Origin: CAZEGC01 sp964511635
Lineage (GTDB): Bacteria; Patescibacteriota; Saccharimonadia; Saccharimonadales; Saccharimonadaceae
Assembly: GCA_964511635.1 (NCBI GenBank)
Contig: CAZEGC010000027.1
Location: 1 to 10,904, forward strand
DNA length: 10,904 nt
Direction of reading: 5' to 3'
Shown one piece after another: positions 1-5,141 of the stretch. How positions within the stretch are numbered: position 1 is the first letter of the stretch; every line of letters starts with the position of its first letter. Made by a program: the position numbers and the translations under genes. Below the pieces are notes generated by a model. It did not search any database. It saw only the letters and a program-made list of their open reading frames with translations, and had not been told where the DNA came from.

Positions 1-424
1 CAACTGCATAAGTCTCGGTACCTCCACCCGGCGTACTACCCTCATGCCCACTACATGCCCCTTCCTGAATAGGTCCACCATTAATCCTATGGAAAGCTCC
101 TACATCAGTCTGGGTGTGAGTGGCAGTAATGCAGTAGGAGTTAGTAGCTTCTTCGTATGTATAGTCATAGTGAGTAGTATCACTTTTTTTAAGTGAGGAG
201 ATACTACTTGGGTATCTACCATCTGTAGCGTTTAACTGTCCTAGTTGTGAGGCTGCAGTGGCTAGGTCGCTTTTTAAAGAGCTCTGACGAGCTCTTGTTT
301 GTATACCATTATAGGCAACTATAGTAATAGCAGCTAGTATGCCTATTACTACTATGACTATTAGGAGCTCTACTATGGTGAAGGCGGAGTGGGATTTTTT
401 TGATTGTTGCAAATGCATTTTCAT
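1..424 (-). CDS. Type IV pilin-like protein, N-terminal part (runs off window)
   Basis: I read this from the minus strand: ATG at 424-422, then 141 codons open to the window edge, so the C-terminus is missing. Residues 1-14 form a short basic leader. The prepilin-type segment starts at Phe15 after Ala14, with Glu19 at the +5 position, followed by a long hydrophobic helix (about 15-37). That is the class III signal of type IV pilins and pseudopilins, cut by PilD and assembled at the inner membrane. Cys98 and Cys124 flank a loop, as in the disulfide region of many pilins. The protein is clearly paralogous to the neighbour at 458-1690 (shared YCITAT and INGG.IQEG.C motifs). It starts 33 bases after the neighbour's stop, so the two are probably one operon. 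No strong Shine-Dalgarno is visible. ATG at 418 is an alternative start. Major pilin versus minor pilin cannot be decided. Confidence 0.88.
   Translation of the reverse strand, partial: MKMHLQQSKKSHSAFTIVELLIVIVVIGILAAITIVAYNGIQTRARQSSLKSDLATAASQLGQLNATDGRYPSSISSLKKSDTTHYDYTYEEATNSYCITATHTQTDVGAFHRINGGPIQEGACSGHEGSTPGGGTETYAV
331..394. repeat. Direct repeat copy A in the pilin helix region
   Basis: This 64-bp block in the 1-424 gene matches 1525-1588 in the neighbouring pilin at 61 of 64 positions by eye, and its first 31 bases are identical. It encodes the prepilin cleavage region and hydrophobic helix. The genes diverge strongly outside it. Confidence 0.85.
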
Positions 425-457
425 AACTTTTGGCTCACTTAACTACATAATTATTAT

Positions 458-1690
458 TTAATTAGATACTTTATAACGAATTATTACTATACCTGAGCCG
501 CCATTTCCCACGCTTCCAGAACGTGAAGCACCGCCACCGCCACCAGTATTTGTTAACCCGTTTTGAGCTGCACCACTCCCAGAGTGTCCATAACCGCCAC
601 CGCCAAGTCCGCCACTTGATACAATGCCGCCGCCGCCACCGCTGCCAGTCGATCCGCCACCTCCGCCGCCATAATAAGTAGCAGTTCCAGATATTGACAC
701 CTGTATGCCGTTACCGCCGTCTCCAGCATCTCGCGGGTTTGGACCACCACTGCCACCAGGTCCACCTGCGCCGCCGCCACCGCCACCAGCTTCAGTAGAT
801 GATGTGCCGCCCATATGCCCCTGACCGCTTATTCCATTGCCGGGTCCATTTCCAGGAATACCGCCACCGCCCGAACCTCCGCTGCCAGGAGACAGGGACC
901 CAGGGCCAGCCCCCGCACCGCCGCCAACTGCGTTCGCTATACCGCTAATTGATGAGTTCTCGCCGTTCGCCTCCTCTCCGCCGCCTTGCCCAACTGAAAC
1001 AGAGTAGCTACCAGCTGATATATCCAAAGAGTCACTCAGGACACCGCCACCTCCGCCACCACTGCCACCGTACCCAGAAATTGAACCGCCACCTCCGCCG
1101 CCACCGCCAGCAACAACCAAGTATTCAATCTCAATGGAACGTGATGCACTAAATGTACCTGAATTTGTAAACGTATGCACTCGGTATACCACCCCATCTT
1201 CCTCTATTTCCGAAATCACACCACCGCTTGCAATGACGCTGCTAAAGTGACCTTCGCAAGGCCCCTCTTGAATAGACCCTCCATTGTTAATACGAAATGC
1301 GGCGGTGCCAGTACCACCAGTTGCCGTAATGCAGTATCTGCCTCCATCTAGCGTGTATTGATAAATTGTGCCATCGCTTCTATCCAGGCTGTCAGTATTA
1401 TCAGGATACGAGCCGGTATTTGTTTTAATTAGTGCAAGCTGCGTGCTTGCCTGGCGTAAGTCACTCTTTAATGCCGTATCGCGAGCACGGTTCTGCATAC
1501 TACTAAGTGTAGCTATTGTTACGGCAGCTAGTATGCCTATTACTACTATGACTATGAGGAGTTCTACTATGGTGAAGGCGGGGTGGGAGTTGGGGTTTGG
1601 GGATTTGGGAGTGGGGGTTGAGGGTTGGGTGTTGGGAGTTCGGATATTTTTATAGTTTTGATTTGCCCGTATAGTGTTCATGCTTTGCAT
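458..1690 (-). CDS. Type IV pilin-like protein with glycine-rich C-terminal domain
   Basis: 410 residues. Residues 1-38 are an unusually long leader rich in Pro, Asn and Thr. The prepilin site is Ala38|Phe39 with Glu43 at +5, followed by a hydrophobic helix (39-62). Residues 63-150 form a small pilin head with Cys120 and Cys145. From about 186 the chain enters a glycine-rich domain, opening with EYLVVAGGGGGG and closing with GSGIVIIRY, the signature ends of the Gly-rich domain family found in surface and appendage proteins. This suggests a pilus subunit or minor pilin carrying an adhesive or fibrous tip; that role is inference. The start at 1690 is supported by a strong Shine-Dalgarno (AGGGAGGG read on the minus strand, 1707-1700) with 9-base spacing; the in-frame ATG at 1681 is less well placed. 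The paralogue at 1-424 follows after 33 bases. The glycine codons make the DNA low-complexity (CCGCCACC units on the plus strand). Confidence 0.9.
   Translation of the reverse strand: MQSMNTIRANQNYKNIRTPNTQPSTPTPKSPNPNSHPAFTIVELLIVIVVIGILAAVTIATLSSMQNRARDTALKSDLRQASTQLALIKTNTGSYPDNTDSLDRSDGTIYQYTLDGGRYCITATGGTGTAAFRINNGGSIQEGPCEGHFSSVIASGGVISEIEEDGVVYRVHTFTNSGTFSASRSIEIEYLVVAGGGGGGGGSISGYGGSGGGGGGVLSDSLDISAGSYSVSVGQGGGEEANGENSSISGIANAVGGGAGAGPGSLSPGSGGSGGGGIPGNGPGNGISGQGHMGGTSSTEAGGGGGGAGGPGGSGGPNPRDAGDGGNGIQVSISGTATYYGGGGGGSTGSGGGGGIVSSGGLGGGGYGHSGSGAAQNGLTNTGGGGGASRSGSVGNGGSGIVIIRYKVSN
1525..1588. repeat. Direct repeat copy B in the pilin helix region
   Basis: Partner of 331-394. The three differences I count fall in the last 33 bases. 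The identity includes synonymous positions, which points to recent duplication or gene conversion rather than protein constraint alone. Confidence 0.85.
1580..1636 (+). other. G-tract cluster, potential G-quadruplex
   Basis: Nine runs of 3-5 G lie on the plus strand (1580-1583, 1585-1587, 1592-1595, 1599-1602, 1607-1609, 1613-1617, 1622-1624, 1627-1629, 1634-1636), separated by 1-4 bases. This meets the usual G-quadruplex pattern several times over. It is the template strand of the Pro/Asn/Thr-rich leader of the pilin at 458-1690, so the bias can also be read as proline codons. Folding is not shown by sequence alone. Confidence 0.7.
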
Positions 1691-1770
1691 TTAAGCACGC
1701 CCTCCCTATGGATTGCAAGTTTCCCGAGAGTTTAATATAGAATTTAGGGAGGTTTTGTTTTGCAAAAGAA

Positions 1771-1799
1771 ATAATGCTTTTTAATACTTTTGTCAGCAA
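1771..1799 (-). promoter_or_regulatory. Candidate sigma70-type promoter for the pilin pair
   Basis: Read on the minus strand: -35 TTGCTG (1799-1794), 17-base spacer, -10 CATTAT (1776-1771). Transcription would start near 1764, leaving about 74 bases of leader before the ATG at 1690, including the strong Shine-Dalgarno. The region is AT-rich and other hexamer pairs are possible. Confidence 0.35.
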
Positions 1800-1910
1800 A
1801 ATTATATTAAAACTGCTCTAGCGGCTTCGCTTCGCCGCGAATAAGAGAGTTAGCTAAAGCCTAGCGCCTACTCGATAAAGCCAAGTCCCAGCTAGCAAAT
1901 TTGTAATTTT

Positions 1911-1942
1911 GGCATCTGTTAAGGGTCCGACCCTTTGATGCC
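1911..1942. repeat. Compound palindrome, REP-like hairpin
   Basis: Outer arms GGCATC (1911-1916) and GATGCC (1937-1942) enclose a perfect 15-base palindrome, AAGGGTC-C-GACCCTT (1921-1935). The inner 7-bp arms around a single central base look more like a DNA-level palindrome, such as a REP-type or operator-type element, than an RNA hairpin, because a one-base loop cannot form. As RNA it would pair AAGGGT/ACCCTT around CCG. Confidence 0.6.
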
Positions 1943-1998
1943 CCAGGCCCGCAAGAGAATACAATGAGCCGGCTGTTTATGTTATGTCGTGTTTTTGG

Positions 1999-2049
1999 AG
2001 CGTCCCGAGAGTTTTGGATACTTCTAGCGGTCAAAACTATCACGACGCT
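1999..2049. other. Two-helix inverted repeat in the intergenic region
   Basis: AGCGTC (1999-2004) pairs with GACGCT (2044-2049). A 5x5 internal loop follows, then AGTTTTG (2010-2016) pairs with CAAAACT (2032-2038) around a 15-base loop. Both helices are full Watson-Crick, so the arm could form in RNA from either strand. There is no adjacent T-run, so it is not an obvious terminator. Confidence 0.5.
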
Positions 2050-2100
2050 TTTGTTGGCACAACAGAACAAGAGGAATTGTTTCTTTGAAAAAAGAAAAAT

Positions 2101-2130
2101 AAAAAAACCTATCAAATAAATGAGAGGCTT
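2101..2130 (-). terminator. Rho-independent terminator of tRNA-Leu
   Basis: On the minus strand, four bases after the tRNA CCA end, AAGCCT (2130-2125) pairs with AGGTTT (2110-2105, one G-T pair). TCA/TGA extends the stem inside one mismatch, and it runs into seven T (2107-2101). Placement and T-tract fit an intrinsic terminator. Confidence 0.7.
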
Positions 2131-2133
2131 TTA

Positions 2134-2220
2134 TGGTACCGCGAGCCGGAATCGAACCGGCACGTCCGTAAGGACACGAAATTTTGAGTCTCGCGTGTCT
2201 ACCAATTCCACCACCGCGGC
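2134..2220 (-). tRNA. tRNA-Leu, anticodon CAA
   Basis: The cloverleaf is readable on the minus strand, 87 bases including an encoded CCA (2136-2134). The acceptor GCCGCGG pairs with TCGCGGT, with G-T pairs at both ends. The anticodon stem CGAGA/TTTCG holds loop CTCAAAA, giving anticodon CAA for the UUG codon. A long variable arm (GTCC-TTAC-GGAC) marks it as a class II tRNA, and the T arm is GCCGG-TTCGATT-CCGGC. It is divergent from the sortase gene. Confidence 0.97.
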
Positions 2221-2244
2221 CCGTATGGCAGTAACTCATTAGGT

Positions 2245-2264
2245 ATTGTATACTAAAATATGAT
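2245..2264. promoter_or_regulatory. Divergent promoter region, tRNA-Leu (-) and sortase (+)
   Basis: The 58 bases between the two genes carry overlapping -10-like boxes. On the minus strand TACAAT (2250-2245) would start the tRNA transcript near 2238. On the plus strand TATACT (2249-2254) or TATGAT (2259-2264) would start the sortase mRNA near 2261 or 2271, giving a leader of only 8-18 bases. No good -35 box is visible for either strand. Confidence 0.4.
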
Positions 2265-2278
2265 AGGAATCTATAGAT

Positions 2279-3493
2279 ATGCAGCCCGAAGACAGGCGCT
2301 ATGCGCCATATGTACCAGCACGAAATAATGCCACCTCGCCCCAGGCGCGAGACACCTCGGAATATGCTGCTAATATCGTACGAAATCAAATAGATCAGAT
2401 ATACGCTAGCGACGCTCAGGCTAGTGCTAGCGGTGCGGCGCTAGCGCCTAACAACCCGAACGTAGAAAAACAGCCAGGGCCATACCAGCGAACTCATAAA
2501 TCTTCTGTCCGACCACAGGCAGGACAATGGCAGCAGTACCACAGTGCATGGCAAAATTACTACCAGCAATACTACGAACGGTACTACATATCACACCTGC
2601 ACCAGGCCAAGAAAGAGCTAACCTCACAAGCAGGCGGCGACAAGCGTGATGCTGAGATCGCAGGAGGCGACGGCACCAGTATAGGCTCAAAATCAAAACT
2701 TGGCATAACCCGAAATCAGGCGGTTCGTGAATTACAAAGTCAGCTGGTTAGGAAAGTCCGCACTTCGGCCCATGAAGTTAGAAAAAGCCGCCACTTTATA
2801 CCACTGATTTCTGCCATATGCGTAGTGCTACTGTTTACGTTTTTGCAATATAACCGTGTCCTTATTTCTAATGTCAAAGCCTACGTTTCACCTGGTAATA
2901 TTGAACCGCACAACCTAGTAGTAGACCCGACAAAGACCGTAGCGGTCGGCCCAGAGCCAAAGCTAATTATTCCTAAGATTAATGTCGACGTACCGGTTAT
3001 GTACGGCGTGGGCGCAGACCACGACTCGCAGATGGCGGCAATGGAAAAAGGCGTTGCACACTTTGCGATACCTGGAGCAAACAGCGTTCCCGGGCAAATA
3101 GGCAACACGGCCATTGCAGGCCACTCTAGTAATGACTTGTTTGACAGGGGGGATCATAAATTTATTTTTGCCCAGCTTGATCGACTGACAGATGGTGACA
3201 CAATTTATGCCAACTATGAAGGCACGCGCTACACCTATGTTGTAACTAAAAAAGAAGAAGTTATGCCTTCACAAATCGATAAGTTAATTTACGACACAGA
3301 TAAGCCTGTCATGACTCTGATCACCTGCACACCACTGGGCACAGACCTTCGCCGCCTACTTGTTACGGCAGAGCAGGTTAGCCCATCACCCAGGGAGGCC
3401 TTAGCTGCACCTAAAGCTACAGCTGAGAGTACAGAGGAAGCACCGATGCCAGGTAACTCGCGAACTCTGCTAGAGCGCCTTTTTAGAGGCTAG
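2279..3493 (+). CDS. Sortase (class D/E-like) with long cytoplasmic N-terminal region
   Basis: 404 residues. Residues 1-170 are polar and probably disordered, with a tyrosine/glutamine-rich patch (about 84-104, WQQYHSAWQNYYQQYYERYY-like). One membrane helix (about 172-190) anchors the protein with the catalytic domain outside. The sortase domain (about 228-366) shows PKINVDVPV at its start, the catalytic His282 in AIAGHSS, Cys350 in TLITCTP and the conserved Arg359 in RRLLV. Sortases are transpeptidases that cut a sorting signal and join surface proteins to the wall or to each other. No LPxTG-like substrate is visible in this window, so the target is unknown. The N-terminal membrane anchor and the TLITCTP...RRLLV block favour class D/E; the class is inference. 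ATG 2279 is preceded by AGGA (2265-2268). The stop is 13 bases from the convergent PEGA gene, with no clear terminator between. Confidence 0.93.
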   Translation: MQPEDRRYAPYVPARNNATSPQARDTSEYAANIVRNQIDQIYASDAQASASGAALAPNNPNVEKQPGPYQRTHKSSVRPQAGQWQQYHSAWQNYYQQYYERYYISHLHQAKKELTSQAGGDKRDAEIAGGDGTSIGSKSKLGITRNQAVRELQSQLVRKVRTSAHEVRKSRHFIPLISAICVVLLFTFLQYNRVLISNVKAYVSPGNIEPHNLVVDPTKTVAVGPEPKLIIPKINVDVPVMYGVGADHDSQMAAMEKGVAHFAIPGANSVPGQIGNTAIAGHSSNDLFDRGDHKFIFAQLDRLTDGDTIYANYEGTRYTYVVTKKEEVMPSQIDKLIYDTDKPVMTLITCTPLGTDLRRLLVTAEQVSPSPREALAAPKATAESTEEAPMPGNSRTLLERLFRG

Positions 3494-3506
3494 GTACCGG
3501 TAACTC

Positions 3507-5006
3507 TTAGGGCAGAATGAGGCGTGAACGCTGCAGGGTATAACCCTCATCCTCGCCCGGGCCTATACTATATAAAAAGCGTCCGTTAGGATTTAGCGTC
3601 ACGTCATACCCGGCGACTACTTCGACAATGTCGCGCTGATTTGCGCCGTCAAATTCATAAAGCCTAAGCATACCATCACGATCTGTCCAGATGCTATGTG
3701 AATCTAGCCAGCGCAGACGCCTAGTAATGTCCTGCTCGCCCTTTAGGGTGGTGCTATGAAGTAGTCGACTCTCAAGATCGTAAGCCGTATAGCTATCGCC
3801 AGTTTGAGTAATAATATGCTGGCCGCCAGATGTCACCGACAGCCAGTCTAAATTACCGGCATCAATTTTGTATGAAGCCACCCGGCGCAGGTTCCTAGCC
3901 TGGTTAGAGGCTTCAGGTAGGCTGCGACCACGATAGACGTTCACTGTGTCGCCGTGTGCTACTGCCACGTAGCTAGAGCTGTAGTAAGTGCCTAGAGCTA
4001 CATGGAGCGGCTTGTCATCGATATCTTCGTACGCCAGTAAGACAACTGGCTTTTCCATTTCATCTCGGTAATAGCCGACGACTTTTCGTTCGACCCCTTC
4101 GGAGTCTTTTTTTGTACTGGTGTATACGATAGTTCCTTCGGCATAAATCGAAAATTCATCGACTTCGCGCACCAAAGGCCTAGATATAGTTTCGGCACTT
4201 ATATTTAACTTACGTATGTCATCATCTGTTCGGACGTATACTTCAGAACGGCCCTCACCAGTGAAATATATCTCGTCAATTTCAATACCAAATAGCGAAG
4301 CTAGGCTAATAGCGCTGCCTTCATCCTGGCGGTCAATTAGTATCCAGTCTGTGTCAGATTTATGGGTGCGCTTCAATAGTAGATGGCGACTGCTGTGGTC
4401 CCACTGCTGAATCGTAAATTTATTATCGTCAGCTGTGTCCTCGTCGTAGTCTGGAAGAGCGCCACTTGGAATTGTTAAGCTATCAAAATCTGGTGTATCA
4501 GGTCGCAAGTCGACGATTGTTAATTCTGGCGTATGGGGGTCAGATTTTACCGCCAGCCACCGGCGCCCAGGTGATGCCAGCACACTAGTAACCTGGTCAT
4601 ACTCTGCTACGGGCGTGGTTTCAATTTCGTGCGGTATAAGCCTGGCGTAATCTAGCCAGTAAACACTACCAGAGCGTACTTCAACCGACTTTTCCCATGT
4701 ATGATAACCGTCCCGCCACATTGCGACCGTATGGCTGCCGCTAGGTGTAGTTAGTTTTGACGGCGTGCGACCGCTAATACGCCTACCATTTACTTCTACG
4801 ACCGATCCGCTCGGGGTTGTCCCAAACTGAAGTAATGCACCTTGCTCAATCGTGCCTTCGGCCTTATTGTAGCGATAGCCTAAAATCATAAGCACAAAAA
4901 TAGACACCAACACCACAACTGCAGCAGTCATGACGCTGTAGACTGTAATTCTTCTTATAACTTGTGTGCGTTTTGTTGGCTGATGGTACATAAACTTATT
5001 TAGCAT
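3507..5006 (-). CDS. Membrane-anchored PEGA-domain protein
   Basis: 499 residues. A short basic N-terminus leads to one membrane helix (about 22-44). A PEGA domain follows (about 59-123), recognisable by FGTTPSGSVVEVNG, a turn, then TTPSGSHTVAMWRDGY. The remaining 370 residues alternate short beta-strand-like segments with WLAV, DWILI and WLSV repeats, consistent with a beta-propeller-like extracytoplasmic domain. PEGA domains are surface beta-sandwich modules of S-layer-like and envelope proteins; the partner here is unknown. The start is uncertain: the ATG at 5006 overlaps a near-perfect extended -10 (5013-5005), whose transcript would begin near 4998 and use Met6 at 4991. I keep the longer frame, but 4991 may be the real start. 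Neither start has a Shine-Dalgarno. It is convergent with the sortase and divergent from the DUF4367-like gene. Confidence 0.9.
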   Translation of the reverse strand: MLNKFMYHQPTKRTQVIRRITVYSVMTAAVVVLVSIFVLMILGYRYNKAEGTIEQGALLQFGTTPSGSVVEVNGRRISGRTPSKLTTPSGSHTVAMWRDGYHTWEKSVEVRSGSVYWLDYARLIPHEIETTPVAEYDQVTSVLASPGRRWLAVKSDPHTPELTIVDLRPDTPDFDSLTIPSGALPDYDEDTADDNKFTIQQWDHSSRHLLLKRTHKSDTDWILIDRQDEGSAISLASLFGIEIDEIYFTGEGRSEVYVRTDDDIRKLNISAETISRPLVREVDEFSIYAEGTIVYTSTKKDSEGVERKVVGYYRDEMEKPVVLLAYEDIDDKPLHVALGTYYSSSYVAVAHGDTVNVYRGRSLPEASNQARNLRRVASYKIDAGNLDWLSVTSGGQHIITQTGDSYTAYDLESRLLHSTTLKGEQDITRRLRWLDSHSIWTDRDGMLRLYEFDGANQRDIVEVVAGYDVTLNPNGRFLYSIGPGEDEGYTLQRSRLILP

Positions 5007-5013
5007 TATACCA
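5005..5013 (-). promoter_or_regulatory. Extended -10 promoter (TGGTATAAT) at the PEGA gene start
   Basis: On the minus strand TGGTATAAT has the full TGn extension and a consensus TATAAT. The start site would be near 4998, seven bases before the in-frame ATG at 4991. The -35 region (ATTAGT, 17 bases upstream) is weak, as allowed for extended -10 promoters. Confidence 0.6.
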
Positions 5014-5043
5014 ATTATTAACTGAGAAACTAATTAAAAGAAC

Positions 5044-5072
5044 TTGCAAAATTAAATAACGTTAAGTACGAT
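5044..5072 (+). promoter_or_regulatory. Promoter candidate for the DUF4367-like gene
   Basis: -35 TTGCAA (5044-5049), 17-base spacer, -10 TACGAT (5067-5072). Transcription would start near 5079, about 63 bases before the ATG. The leader contains a small hairpin TTTAG-AGCTG-CTAAA (5082-5096). Confidence 0.5.
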
Positions 5073-5128
5073 GGTGTTAATGTTTAGAGCTGCTAAATGA
5101 GCGAGATAAAAAAGTTCTAAAACAAAAT

Positions 5129-5135
5129 AGGGGAG
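5129..5135 (+). promoter_or_regulatory. Strong Shine-Dalgarno AGGGGAG
   Basis: This lies six bases before the ATG at 5142 and fixes the start of the DUF4367-like gene. It contrasts with neighbouring genes that lack any ribosome binding site. Confidence 0.8.
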
Positions 5136-5141
5136 TTAGCG

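Larger units (their letters stand above)
1811..2100. other. Gene-free stretch with nested inverted repeats; possible structured RNA
   Basis: No convincing coding sequence lies between the pilin promoter region and the tRNA-Leu terminator. The stretch holds several helices: GCGGC/GCCGC (1816-1833 area), the compound hairpin 1911-1942, the two-helix arm 1999-2049, and TGTTG-GCA-CAACA at 2052-2064. GCCAA at 1880-1884 could also pair with TTGGC at 2054-2058 and close the whole. A plus-strand -10 (TATATT, 1803-1808) and a weak hairpin with T-rich tail (about 2064-2090) would bound a transcript of roughly 270 bases. I do not recognise tmRNA, RNase P RNA or SRP RNA signatures. Strand and function are unknown. 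Confidence 0.3.

Noticed and set aside
520..1110. CRISPR-like or tandem repeat array in the CCGCCACC-rich stretch
   Set aside because: The units are triplet-based, irregular and in frame with glycine codons, with no spacers.
553..1152. Open frames opposite or offset to the glycine-rich pilin
   Set aside because: They are Ala/Val-rich or Arg-rich shadows produced by the GGN codon repeats.
1816..1833. GCGGC/GCCGC hairpin as a minus-strand terminator
   Set aside because: The stem is only five perfect pairs and the T-rich stretch after it is broken by A and C, so I did not list it as a terminator.
1861..2115. Minus-strand open frame of 84 codons in the intergenic gap
   Set aside because: The start is a TTG inside the tRNA terminator, there is no ribosome binding site, and the peptide follows hairpin sequences. 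It is kept only as part of the structured region.
2024..2389. Minus-strand open frame of 121 codons across tRNA-Leu
   Set aside because: It covers the whole tRNA gene and the divergent promoter region, and its GGGIGRHARL and AGSIPARGT stretch is the usual translation of a tRNA-Leu.
3494..3506. Bidirectional terminator between the convergent sortase and PEGA genes
   Set aside because: The 13-base gap holds only the short palindrome TACCGGTA, with no stem and T-run.
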